The notes under the pieces were generated by a model. That model did no database searches and was not told the DNA's origin. It saw only the letters and a list, made by a program, of their open reading frames with translations. 64,000 nt of DNA. Origin: Winogradskyella wichelsiae (GTDB lineage Bacteria; Bacteroidota; Bacteroidia; Flavobacteriales; Flavobacteriaceae). Every line of letters begins with the position of its first letter. Positions within the stretch are counted from its first letter, which is position 1. The translations under genes were made by a program, and so were the position numbers. Below are positions 53,403-62,807 of the stretch, in pieces. The stretch lies in contig NZ_JABFDJ010000002.1 of NCBI RefSeq assembly GCF_013403925.1, positions 186,001 to 250,000 on the forward strand, written 5' to 3'.

Positions 53403-54965
53403 TTAAGAACTACATGAAAGCATTGAGCAACCCACTTTATGTCTTGCCCACTCTGGTCGTTTGGCAAACCATTTTTCGTTTTTGGGTTGCTCATCGTATG
53501 GTTTTTTTAATAGTTGAAATAATTCATCTATTAAACTATAATCTCCTTCATCAGCTTTATCAATGGCTAATTGCGCCATATAATTACGAAGTACATATTT
53601 AGGATTTACAGCATTCATCTTTTGGTGACGTTCGGCATCAGTTGCTTCCTCCTTCTGCAATCTTTGGTCGTAAGCATTAAACCAAACTTTCCATTGGTCT
53701 AGAACTTTACTTTTTACTTCTTCTAACTTATAAAATGCTTTACGTATAATTTCTATCCCTTTTTCAACATCACCTTTTTTGTAATGACCTAATTGTCTGA
53801 AGAAAATAGTCATATCTGTTTCCGTAAGAAGCAAACAATCTTCAAGATCTGCCATTAATTTTGCATCCTTTTCAGCTTCAAATTTTAATCCTAACTTAGA
53901 ACGCATCATTTGAAGCGATTGCTTTTCAAAATCAGTTTGGTATTGATTTAAAATAGTCTCTATCGGTTCTGCTTCTTCTACAAGTAGGTAAAGTGCATTG
54001 GCGAGTTGTAATAAATTCCAAAGCCCAATGTTTGGTTGGTTTCCATAACGGTAACGTTTATTCTGCTTGTCTGTAGTATTTGGCGTCCAACCAAAATCAA
54101 AATCTTCTAACCAGCCGTAAGGTCCATAATCTATCGTTAATCCTAAAATAGACATATTATCGGTATTCATAACTCCGTGTACAAAACCTACGCGTTGCCA
54201 GTGAATAATCATCTCTAAAGTCTTTTTAGTAACAGCTTCAAAAAACTTAATATACGTTTCTTTTGAAGGCTTACCTAATTCTGGATAAAAATATTTTATA
54301 GTATAATCCGTTAGTTTTTTTAAATTTTTAATATCATTTCTTGCTGCGAATAATTCAAAATTCCCAAATCGAATAAAGCTTGGAGCTAACCTAGAAACAA
54401 TGGCTCCTTTTTCATAATCGGGATTTCCATTGTAAAGCATATCTCTTAACACAGCATCTCCAGAAGTTATTAAGCTTAACGCCCTAGTAGTTGGCACACC
54501 CAAATAATGCATGGCTTCACTACACAAATATTCACGAATAGAAGATCTTAAAACTGCAAAGCCATCACCTTGCCTTGAATACGGTGTTTCTCCAGAACCC
54601 TTAAGTTGTAGCGCCCAACGTTTATTATGATGTTCTAATTCAAATAAATTAATTGCTCGTCCATCTCCTAATTGCCCTGCCCAATTACCAAACTGATGAC
54701 CAGCATAAGCCATAGCGTAGGGATTAGTTTCTGGATAAACTTTAGCACCTGAAAAAACTTCTAAAAAATCATTTGATTTTACATCAAGTTCTTCTAAACC
54801 TATTGCTTCTAACATCTCATTTGAAACATGAAGCAATTTTGGTTGCGATGGAACCTTTGGTGTCACATAAGAATGTGTCGCTTCAGAAACCTGCCGTCTA
54901 GAATTTTGAGTATTAGGATCTGAAGGTAGCTCTTTGTTAAAAGAATCTTTTATATTTAATTTCAT
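53403..54965 (-). CDS. Protein adenylyltransferase SelO (YdiU family)
   Basis: 520 residues. A pseudokinase that transfers AMP to proteins. Visible: NPYAMAYAGHQFGNWAGQLGDGRAINL (about 81-107), the Lys122 region LQLKGSGETPYSR, and HGVMNTDNMSILGLTIDYG with Asp269, Asn270 and Asp279 as metal and catalytic residues. The C-terminus GCSMLSCSS keeps a redox Cys pair (Cys513, Cys518) where eukaryotic homologues carry selenocysteine. SelO responds to oxidative stress in E. coli. First gene of the minus-strand redox run. Confidence 0.94.
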   Translation of the reverse strand: MKLNIKDSFNKELPSDPNTQNSRRQVSEATHSYVTPKVPSQPKLLHVSNEMLEAIGLEELDVKSNDFLEVFSGAKVYPETNPYAMAYAGHQFGNWAGQLGDGRAINLFELEHHNKRWALQLKGSGETPYSRQGDGFAVLRSSIREYLCSEAMHYLGVPTTRALSLITSGDAVLRDMLYNGNPDYEKGAIVSRLAPSFIRFGNFELFAARNDIKNLKKLTDYTIKYFYPELGKPSKETYIKFFEAVTKKTLEMIIHWQRVGFVHGVMNTDNMSILGLTIDYGPYGWLEDFDFGWTPNTTDKQNKRYRYGNQPNIGLWNLLQLANALYLLVEEAEPIETILNQYQTDFEKQSLQMMRSKLGLKFEAEKDAKLMADLEDCLLLTETDMTIFFRQLGHYKKGDVEKGIEIIRKAFYKLEEVKSKVLDQWKVWFNAYDQRLQKEEATDAERHQKMNAVNPKYVLRNYMAQLAIDKADEGDYSLIDELFQLLKKPYDEQPKNEKWFAKRPEWARHKVGCSMLSCSS

Positions 54966-55001
54966 GTACGGAAATATTGCGCTTTGTAAAATTCAGTAAA
55001 A

Positions 55002-55017
55002 TAACATTGAAATGTTA
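55002..55017. promoter_or_regulatory. Palindrome upstream of selO
   Basis: TAACATT (55002-55008) and AATGTTA (55011-55017) are perfect arms with a 2-base spacer, 37-52 bases upstream of the selO ATG. A candidate operator for the redox run; no regulator is identified. Confidence 0.4.
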
Positions 55018-55166
55018 CTGCATATAAGTCGACTATTGACTCAGATCATTTCAAAATTTGAATTTTTATAAAAATACGATTTGATTGTAACTCATATAGC
55101 AAACAAAATGTTAAGTCTTAGAACTTTTTTGTAATTTCACATGATTCTTAAAAATTATTTAACCCA

Positions 55167-56444
55167 ATGTCACAATCTCTAATTGAAGAAACTCAAGAAT
55201 TTGTTTTTAACTTACTTAAAGACGAGCTCCCTAATACCTTTTTGTATCATAATTATACGCATACACAACGTGTATTAAAAAGTACGAAGGAGATTATTGA
55301 GCATTCTTCTTTGAGTGAAGAAGAAATCTTAATTTTAGAATTAAGCGCTTTGCTTCATGATACTGGCTATGTAAAAAGTTGCGAAGAACATGAAAAGGAA
55401 AGCGTTAAGATTGCTAAGACGTTCTTAAAAGACAAAAAAGTTGATGAAACTATTATTAATGCAATCTCAAGTTGTATTATGGCAACAAATGTTAACGTTG
55501 AGCCCCAAAACGAGCTTGAAAAGATTTTAAGAGATGCAGATGGCTCTCATTTTGGAAAAACATACTTCAACGAAGCCAGTGAGTTTTTAAGAAAAGAACT
55601 CGAATTACAGGGAAAGAAAAACTTTTCACCATCTGAATGGAGGAAGGAAAATATTAAAGTTTTAACTGAGAAACATCATTACTATACCGATTATGCTCTA
55701 AAAAACTGGCAAGCGGTTAAGGAGGAAAACTTAGCTAAACTTCTTAAAAAGAAGAAAAAGCATAAAAAGAAACTTAACGTAGAGAAGCTAAAAGCGAAGT
55801 ACAAAACGCAATATAAAAACGAAAGTCCAGAGCGTGGTGTACAAACGTTCTATAGAACAGCATTGAGAAACCATATTAAGTTAAGTGATATAGCAGATAC
55901 AAAAGCTAACATCTTATTATCTGTAAATGCTATTATTATTTCTGTAGTCTTAGCCAATCTTATTTCTAAATTAGATAACAACCCATATTTAACATGGCCA
56001 ACGGTAATATTTACCTTGTTTTGTGTTATTTCTATGATCTTATCTATTATTGCTACTCGCCCTAATGTAACTAGCGGACAATTTACCAAACAAGACGTTA
56101 TAGACCAGAAAGTGAATTTAAGTTTCTTTGGTAACTTTCATAAAATGAAACTTGATGAATTTGAGTGGGCCATTAAAGAAATGGTAAAAGACAAAGATTA
56201 CATCTATAAAGCCCTCACTAAAGATTTATACTTCTTAGGTGTTGTGTTAGAACGAAAATATAGGTTATTGAGGGTCACTTATACCGTTTTTATGGTTGGT
56301 ATCATAGTCTCTTTAATTTCATTTGCTGTCGCTATAAAAAATAACCCTGGCGTTGATATTGATGATGTGATTCCTGAATCTGTCCAAACCAATTCCTTTA
56401 ATAATTTACCACCAAAAACCATCCCTATTAAGAGGCTATCGTAG
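55167..56444 (+). CDS. HD-domain protein with Pycsar-effector-like (PycTM) membrane region
   Basis: 425 residues. N-terminal HD phosphohydrolase (about 22-185): His32 in YTHTQRV, His64-Asp65 in ALLHDTGYV, and Asp123 in LRDADGSHFG. A very basic linker follows (192-214). The C-terminal region starts RGVQTFYRTALRNHIKLSDIADTKANILLSVNAIIIS and has three membrane helices (about 249-268, 275-297, 369-390) with LSFFGNFHKMKLDEFEWAIKEM, matching the Pycsar system effector family. HD domains can cleave cyclic nucleotides, and PycTM responds to cyclic pyrimidines. No cyclase is in the window. Its 3' end overlaps the GAF gene by 17 bases. Confidence 0.87.
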   Translation: MSQSLIEETQEFVFNLLKDELPNTFLYHNYTHTQRVLKSTKEIIEHSSLSEEEILILELSALLHDTGYVKSCEEHEKESVKIAKTFLKDKKVDETIINAISSCIMATNVNVEPQNELEKILRDADGSHFGKTYFNEASEFLRKELELQGKKNFSPSEWRKENIKVLTEKHHYYTDYALKNWQAVKEENLAKLLKKKKKHKKKLNVEKLKAKYKTQYKNESPERGVQTFYRTALRNHIKLSDIADTKANILLSVNAIIISVVLANLISKLDNNPYLTWPTVIFTLFCVISMILSIIATRPNVTSGQFTKQDVIDQKVNLSFFGNFHKMKLDEFEWAIKEMVKDKDYIYKALTKDLYFLGVVLERKYRLLRVTYTVFMVGIIVSLISFAVAIKNNPGVDIDDVIPESVQTNSFNNLPPKTIPIKRLS

Positions 56445-58806
56445 TTATTAAATCATCGTAAGTATAAAACATCTTCTCGTCGTTCTCATTATGATATAAT
56501 AGACTTACGCGTAATGCCTTTAAGCCAGTTACACCTTGTAAGTCTTCAAGCTCTATAAATTCTAAATCGTCTGACAATATATTTTTAGATTGTAAAAACT
56601 TAATATATCTTACATATTCGGCTTCATCCTCTTTTTGAGAATACACTATTGTTATCTTTCCTTTTTGAGTGATACGTTCTTCCGTACCTTTTATAAAGGC
56701 CTTATCTACACGTTTTTTAACCACTTCGTAGCGCGCGTTATAAGTACCATCTACATCAAAACGCTTCTCATCCATTCTAAAACGAACAGACAGAGGTTGA
56801 TTGAAAACCAAGATCATAGAAGCCACATCTAAAGCCATAGGATAGTTGTGCTGCTCATGGTAATATTGATTCTCCATCTCGCACATTACCTGTAATTGCC
56901 ATAACCTTAAATTATAAAGATAAAGCATATTGAAACTGTCTTCTTTGGTTATAGACTCACCGATATACATATTGTGCTCTACACCATCAGTCTTAAAACG
57001 CTCAAAGAAATGCGGATACATTTTTTGTGCTTCAACTTGTTTTTCATCTAATAATGAAGACATATTTCTATTGATGAGCTTAACAGTATCATCATAATGT
57101 TTTCTGTAATAATAAATAACTCCTAAATCGGAATCTATTTTATTAAAGTAATCTTCAATTTCATATTTAATTGAAGATTGTGTTTGTGCTATTAATTCAA
57201 AAATCGGTTTAATTTCTTCCTTTAAATAAACAGTAATCTCATGTTCACTATCAACTTTAAAGTTTGCATTTAAATCATTAATATACTCAGTAATCTGAAA
57301 CTTAACCTGTTCATATATAGGCAATTTTTTTTCTTGAATACTATTTTCTAAAACCTTTTTAACTAGATTTAGTTGTAGCGATAAATCTTTTTGAGTCGCA
57401 GAGTTTCGAGCGTCAGAAGATCCTTTTACATCAATTTGTCCATATAAAGGGTAAACATTTTCAAAGGCTATCTTCTTAAACGTTGCCGATTCATTAGAAA
57501 CCGCTTTAGCTCTTATGTAACTTTTAGCTTCTTCAACAAACTTCCAATACACACTAGAGTGAATAGACGTACATTCTTTCTGAATAACGGCTTCAATTAA
57601 ATTTTCTTCCTCGTTTTTAGAACGTTGTATAGCCGATTCTATAAAAGGCATTACATCTTCTAACTTATTGGCATTAATACTATTTAATACTTTTGGTTTT
57701 TCCGAAACAATTTCAAGAATTCCCATTAGACCGTTATCGTTTGCTATGGGAGCAAAAATAGCACTTTGTATACCTTGTTTGTCTAAAACCTCGATATGCG
57801 GTGGGCTAGATTTAGGGGTTTTCAATGTTTTTTTCACATTAGAAACAGAGAAATATTTTTTTTCATTAAGCAATCTGTTGTAAGACCAATCACAAAGCGC
57901 ATCAGAACATTGAGCTGTATCTAATTCATTAAGTAAAAAGCTATTTACACCAACACCATAAAGTCTCTCAAAAGTATCCGTTTCTTTATTATACATTGAA
58001 AAACCAACTTTTACAGACTTCAACCCTAAGAGTGAACGAAATATTTCTTGAAAATTATCTAGAAAATTATTATCCTTCCCTTTAACTTCTTTAATTAAAC
58101 CCGACTTAATATTTGAAATAGACTGATCATCTGTAACATCAAACATGTTTGAGATTATAAATCCATTAAACTCATAGCTATTAGGCGGAAATTTTTCTTT
58201 CCAAAGATCTATATTATCGAAGTTATCTAATAACTCATCATAATCTTCTTGAGTTATTTTTGGTGCGTGAGCCTTAGGTTTTATCTCAGTAAAATCTGCA
58301 TTATACAAAATCTTGTAGTAATGCATCACTCCGTTTTCATCAGGAATTTCATAAAAAAATGGACGTTTAAAATTTAAAGAGTATCCATAGCAGAAATTTA
58401 AAACAATACTACAGGCAATAATATAAGTTTGCTCGGTAGGCATGTTTCGTATTTCTAACTCATAATTATCTCCTGCAGCTTCTATAATAGATTTGAAACG
58501 CTCAGTAGGATTAAATATAAAATTATAAAAAGGCAATGCTGCTGTTTTAATTTCATTATGAGTTAGTAGCGGATTAAAGGTATCTTGCAGAATCCCTTCT
58601 ATTTCCTTTTCATAAGTTTTAAATACAGAGAACTTACTAAAACCTTCCCTTAATATAGGATTATTTTCAGCAATTTTAAGCACACGCCGCGCACTAGCTG
58701 CAATAAAATCGTTATCAATATGAATTAATTCTTCATACTTTTCTAATAATTTATTAAAACTAACCTTAATTGTAAAAGGGGATTCTATATGATTGTTAAT
58801 GTCCAA
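56428..58806 (-). CDS. Large GAF-domain protein of unknown function
   Basis: 792 residues. One GAF domain is recognisable (about 240-395: IFRSLLGLKSVKVGFSMYNKETDTFERLYG ... QGIQSAIFAPIANDNGLMGILEIVSEKP). The flanks are mostly helical, with no kinase, cyclase, GGDEF or HTH motif visible. It probably senses a small molecule or scaffolds others. No ATG near the start; TTG 58806 (M-D-I-N-N-H-I-E) is the likely initiator because an in-frame stop lies eight codons upstream. It is convergent with the HD-PycTM gene. Confidence 0.8.
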   Translation of the reverse strand: MDINNHIESPFTIKVSFNKLLEKYEELIHIDNDFIAASARRVLKIAENNPILREGFSKFSVFKTYEKEIEGILQDTFNPLLTHNEIKTAALPFYNFIFNPTERFKSIIEAAGDNYELEIRNMPTEQTYIIACSIVLNFCYGYSLNFKRPFFYEIPDENGVMHYYKILYNADFTEIKPKAHAPKITQEDYDELLDNFDNIDLWKEKFPPNSYEFNGFIISNMFDVTDDQSISNIKSGLIKEVKGKDNNFLDNFQEIFRSLLGLKSVKVGFSMYNKETDTFERLYGVGVNSFLLNELDTAQCSDALCDWSYNRLLNEKKYFSVSNVKKTLKTPKSSPPHIEVLDKQGIQSAIFAPIANDNGLMGILEIVSEKPKVLNSINANKLEDVMPFIESAIQRSKNEEENLIEAVIQKECTSIHSSVYWKFVEEAKSYIRAKAVSNESATFKKIAFENVYPLYGQIDVKGSSDARNSATQKDLSLQLNLVKKVLENSIQEKKLPIYEQVKFQITEYINDLNANFKVDSEHEITVYLKEEIKPIFELIAQTQSSIKYEIEDYFNKIDSDLGVIYYYRKHYDDTVKLINRNMSSLLDEKQVEAQKMYPHFFERFKTDGVEHNMYIGESITKEDSFNMLYLYNLRLWQLQVMCEMENQYYHEQHNYPMALDVASMILVFNQPLSVRFRMDEKRFDVDGTYNARYEVVKKRVDKAFIKGTEERITQKGKITIVYSQKEDEAEYVRYIKFLQSKNILSDDLEFIELEDLQGVTGLKALRVSLLYHNENDEKMFYTYDDLITTIAS

Positions 58807-58912
58807 TACTTTATTTTTGATGTTAACCTAAGTTACGAATATTTTTTTAGTCGTAAAACAAGGCGCTTTATTACATTGCAAAATTAACATTTAATCTCAA
58901 ATAGAGCAGCTA

Positions 58913-61033
58913 TTATTTCTTCTTTAAGCTGATAGCAAAACCACCTCCTTCAGCTAATTTCACACTTAATTTAGAATCTTTTTTAACCTCTATTTTTTCG
59001 ATAGAAATATCTAAAGGATTGTTATCCCAATGCGCATTTTCACCATCTTTATAAATAACAACCTCATACTCTTGATTCTCGCCTAAAAAGTCGAATGTTA
59101 AATCTACAGTTCTAGCTTTTTCATCTGTAATTCCTCCAACAAACCAGTTTCCTGTTCCTCTTTCTTTTCTAGCAATAGTAACATAATCACCAACCTCACC
59201 GTTTAATACTTTGGTTGTTTCCCAATCTACTCCAACATCTTTTATAAACTGAAGTGGTTCTGGATTCGCTTCGTAATGCTCTACCAAATCGGCAGCCATT
59301 TGCACCGGACTATAAATCACCACATACAATGCTAATTGTTGAGCAATAGTAGTATTAACTTGATTATCCTTTTTGTACTCATCAAATTTAATATTAAAAA
59401 TACCAGGTGTAAAATCTATCGGTCCCGATAACATTCTTGTAAAAGCAACAATTGGTAAGTGCTCTGGTGGATTTCCGCCATCTGTAGCCCAAGCGTTAAA
59501 TTCTTGCCCTCTTAAACCTTCTCTCGATATAATATTTGGATACGTTCTACGCAATCCTGTTGCTTTTATAGGCTCGTGCGCATTAACAGCAACCTCATAT
59601 TTTGCGGCCTTAATTGCTGCGTTATTATAATGATTCACCATATATTGTCCATGATGATATTCACCTTTTGGTAAAATCTTACCAACATAACCAGATTTTA
59701 CGGTATGCATGCCGTATTTCTGCATCAATGCATAAGCAGTATCTTGTTGTTTAGTATAGGTTTCCGTTGCTGCAGAAGTTTCGTGATGCATAATAATATC
59801 TACACCTTTTTCCTTTCCGTAACGCACTACTTCATCTATATCGTAATCCGGATAAGGGGTTACAAAGTCAAAAACACCTTCGCGGTCTTCAAAACCAATC
59901 CAATGCTCCCAACCGGTATTCCAACCTTCTACTAAAACACCTCCCATGTTATTTTTAGCGGAAAAATCAATAAATCGTTTTACGTTTTCAGTATTAGCAC
60001 CGTGTGTTCCATTAGATTTCCCTCCGTCAGTCCATGTACTCATATCTTGCGTCATTCCATAATCCCAAGATGATTTACCCAAGTGCATTTCCCACCAAAT
60101 ACCTGTGTATTTCATGGGCTTAAACCAAGATACGTCATCAAGTTTATTAGATTCATTTAAATTTACAATAAGTTTCGATTCTATTAAATCTGGCGCATTA
60201 TCTGAAATTTGAATCGTTCTCCAGGGCGTATTAAACGGCATGGTACGTTTCACCTTATAATCCGTGTTTTCAGAACCTACTAAATTACTTACTAAGTTTA
60301 AATTTTCTGTATCTACTTTTAAAGTCATACCTGAATAATCCACTAAAGCAGCTTCATGGAAACTTAAATGTGTTCCATCGCTACCAACCATCGTTACCGG
60401 TGTATTTACAGCATTTTCAGGAATATACGTTTGTGCTAAATTAGCATGATTTGCTAATTTTAAAGCATCAATTTCAGATAACTTAGTTGTATTATACAAA
60501 TGCTCGTAAATATCCCAATCTCCAGGAATCCAAAAGGTTTTGTAATCTTCAGTAAGATTAAATTCAGTATGTTCTTCAGTTATAAAAATATCACCTTTTA
60601 ATCGTGCTTGCTTTGGGAATTCGTATCTAAAACCAATACCATCATCATAGACTTTAAATACAATATTTAAAAAGCGTTCTGGACTTGTTTTTTCTTGAAG
60701 CTCAACCTTTAATTCGTTATAATGGTTAACTACATCTAACTGTTCTCCCCAAGGCATTTGCCATGTTTCATTAAACGTTGAGGCTGTCGTGCTTTTAATT
60801 ATAAAATTCTTATTAAAAGATGGAACATCTTTAAACTCGAAACCTAAGTAAGAGGTATCAACAACCGTTTTATTATTGAATTGAACCGTATAAAATGGTC
60901 GTCCTTCATTATTAATATTGAAACTAATGGCAACTTCTGAGTTTGGCGACTTAGCTTCTAAAATTGTTTTTTCTGTTTTAGAACAAGAGAAAAAACCAAT
61001 AGTTATTAGAAGTATGGCGAATTTAATTTTCAT
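58913..61033 (-). CDS. Glycoside hydrolase family 97 alpha-glucosidase (SusB-like)
   Basis: 706 residues with a lipoprotein signal (IGFFSCSKT, Cys17). The N-terminal beta-super-sandwich precedes a TIM barrel. Three glutamates align with SusB of Bacteroides thetaiotaomicron: Glu418 (MHHETS), Glu487 (NAHEPIK) and Glu511 (RGQEFNAW), with identical spacing (69 and 24) to SusB Glu439, Glu508 and Glu532, so it is of the inverting type. It would cleave alpha-glucosidic bonds of maltodextrins in the periplasm. It abuts the GH13 gene (two bases). Confidence 0.94.
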   Translation of the reverse strand: MKIKFAILLITIGFFSCSKTEKTILEAKSPNSEVAISFNINNEGRPFYTVQFNNKTVVDTSYLGFEFKDVPSFNKNFIIKSTTASTFNETWQMPWGEQLDVVNHYNELKVELQEKTSPERFLNIVFKVYDDGIGFRYEFPKQARLKGDIFITEEHTEFNLTEDYKTFWIPGDWDIYEHLYNTTKLSEIDALKLANHANLAQTYIPENAVNTPVTMVGSDGTHLSFHEAALVDYSGMTLKVDTENLNLVSNLVGSENTDYKVKRTMPFNTPWRTIQISDNAPDLIESKLIVNLNESNKLDDVSWFKPMKYTGIWWEMHLGKSSWDYGMTQDMSTWTDGGKSNGTHGANTENVKRFIDFSAKNNMGGVLVEGWNTGWEHWIGFEDREGVFDFVTPYPDYDIDEVVRYGKEKGVDIIMHHETSAATETYTKQQDTAYALMQKYGMHTVKSGYVGKILPKGEYHHGQYMVNHYNNAAIKAAKYEVAVNAHEPIKATGLRRTYPNIISREGLRGQEFNAWATDGGNPPEHLPIVAFTRMLSGPIDFTPGIFNIKFDEYKKDNQVNTTIAQQLALYVVIYSPVQMAADLVEHYEANPEPLQFIKDVGVDWETTKVLNGEVGDYVTIARKERGTGNWFVGGITDEKARTVDLTFDFLGENQEYEVVIYKDGENAHWDNNPLDISIEKIEVKKDSKLSVKLAEGGGFAISLKKK

Positions 61034-61035
61034 GT

Positions 61036-62712
61036 TTATCTTTTTTCGATTAATACTATATTGAAATCTGAGTCTACCGTTATTTTTCCATTTTCTACAG
61101 TTGCTGTTTCTCCAGAATATGCATCACGTAGCATTACTCTTTCTTGAAAAACTTTAGAGACATCAATTACTTTTTTACCTTTTTCAAGATCTAAACCAAT
61201 GACAACTCTATCTTTAAAATCCCCTTTTTTAAAGCTTCTAGAAAAATAATAAGGCGAAGCTAAAATCATCTGATGAGTTCCTGCACCAACTGCTGGATGT
61301 TTAGCTCTAAATTGTCCTAATTTTTGCCAATGCGTTAATACTTTTTTCGTTGTTGGATTATTAGCTATAGAATCCCAATTCATAAATGAGCGTAATGTTG
61401 CATCTCCTTCTGTTCCTTCAATAACTAAAGACCTAGCCGATTCATCACCATAATAAATTTGAGCTGTTCCTGGTGCCAATAACAATTTATTAGCCGTAAC
61501 ATAAGGCTTTTTTCTTAAAGCATCAAACGGACTGCCATCATCATGAGAACTTAAGTAATTTAAGGTTCCAAAACCTTTTAATTCATGTTGTAAAATCTGA
61601 GAATAATTAGAAAATAAATCTTCATAGCTTTTATCTTTTGAATTGTATTTGAACTCAAAATTAATCAAACTTTGAAAACTTGGTGGATTAAAATAATTCA
61701 CTTTTTTATCTCCAAAATCATAAAATTGACCGCTACTAATTCCGTAGTTATAAATCTCTCCAACTAAATAAAAATTGTTATCATCTATAACTTTATCTGG
61801 ATTGCTTTTCTTGAATTCTGCAAACGCATAATCACATTCTACTTTAAATTCTTGCCAAACATATTCTTCCGTATGCTTTACAGTATCTGCTCTGTAACCA
61901 TCTACACCAAATTCTGTAATGTAATCCGTTAACCATTTCATAATATAAAAACGCGGTGCCCTTGGGTGACCTGTACGCTCAAAAAAATCATCGAGCTCTT
62001 TTACTTCTTGATCGTAACGTCCTTCTGCTTTCCACTTTTCTACTAATTGTGGTGGTAAAGCAACAGCTTCATTACTTTCGGTTCTAATATCTGGAAGATT
62101 TGCTACCAACGTACAACTGATGGTATTGTTGTAATTCTCGTAAGAACATTGTTTGTCCGTACGTACCCATTCTTCTGGCCAAACTGGGTCTTTTTCCGTT
62201 ACTGGACCTGTGTGATTTATTACAGCATCTAATACAATTCTAATCCCTTTAGCATGTGCTTCTCTTACTAACTCATGCAAATCTTCTTTGGTTCCAAAAT
62301 TTGGATCAATAGTAGTCCAATCCTTAGCCCAATACCCATGATAACCATAAGTAGTTCCTGTTCCTTCATCAGTTCCACCATGAATTTGCTCTACAATTGG
62401 CGTCATCCAAATAGCATTAATTCCAAGATCGGTAAAATAACCTTCTTTTACTTTTTGTGTAATCCCTTTAATATCTCCACCTTCAAAACCTCTCAGCTTT
62501 CCTGCTTCTTTTGTTCTATCAAAATTGAGATCATTAGACGTATCACCGTTATTAAAACGGTCTGTCAATAAAAAATATAGATTTGCACCTTCCCAAACAA
62601 ATGGCGTTTCTATAATATCCGATACCTCTGTAGCAGTTGTCTTTTTTTCTGTATCCTTATTTTTACAACTCAAAGTGATTAGGATTATGGTGAATAAAAT
62701 TAGTTTTTTCAT
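61036..62712 (-). CDS. GH13 alpha-amylase-family lipoprotein
   Basis: 558 residues. The lipobox ITLSCKNK sets Cys16 as the lipidated residue. GH13 motifs: region I DAVINHTGP, region II GVDGYRADTVKH (nucleophile Asp), region III YLVGEIYNY (acid/base Glu) and region IV LSSHDDGSP (transition-state Asp). GIWMTPIVEQ-type sequence before region I (LGINAIWMTPIVEQ) is conserved. It probably hydrolyses starch fragments in the periplasm or at the surface. Same transcript as the GH97 gene. Confidence 0.94.
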   Translation of the reverse strand: MKKLILFTIILITLSCKNKDTEKKTTATEVSDIIETPFVWEGANLYFLLTDRFNNGDTSNDLNFDRTKEAGKLRGFEGGDIKGITQKVKEGYFTDLGINAIWMTPIVEQIHGGTDEGTGTTYGYHGYWAKDWTTIDPNFGTKEDLHELVREAHAKGIRIVLDAVINHTGPVTEKDPVWPEEWVRTDKQCSYENYNNTISCTLVANLPDIRTESNEAVALPPQLVEKWKAEGRYDQEVKELDDFFERTGHPRAPRFYIMKWLTDYITEFGVDGYRADTVKHTEEYVWQEFKVECDYAFAEFKKSNPDKVIDDNNFYLVGEIYNYGISSGQFYDFGDKKVNYFNPPSFQSLINFEFKYNSKDKSYEDLFSNYSQILQHELKGFGTLNYLSSHDDGSPFDALRKKPYVTANKLLLAPGTAQIYYGDESARSLVIEGTEGDATLRSFMNWDSIANNPTTKKVLTHWQKLGQFRAKHPAVGAGTHQMILASPYYFSRSFKKGDFKDRVVIGLDLEKGKKVIDVSKVFQERVMLRDAYSGETATVENGKITVDSDFNIVLIEKR

Positions 62713-62726
62713 GTATTTTTATTATT

Positions 62727-62780
62727 TCTTCTCGATACAAATTTGTTCATACTTCTCAAATTCACTCGAAGTGACGATTG
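62727..62780. repeat. Candidate dispersed intergenic repeat
   Basis: The stretch is bounded by CTTCTCGATACAA and CACTCGAAGTGACG, with ACAAATTTGT as a perfect palindrome. From memory, elements of the form CTTCTCGA ... TCGAAGTGAC are frequent intergenic repeats in flavobacteria. A genome-wide copy count was not possible. Confidence 0.5.
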
Positions 62781-62807
62781 TTTATTATTGTAAGACTTAC
62801 TAAAGCT

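Noticed and set aside
55167-58806. A complete Pycsar anti-phage defence system
   Set aside because: No cyclase is present, no mobile or defence genes flank it, and the neighbours look like core chromosome. Only the effector-type domain is supported.
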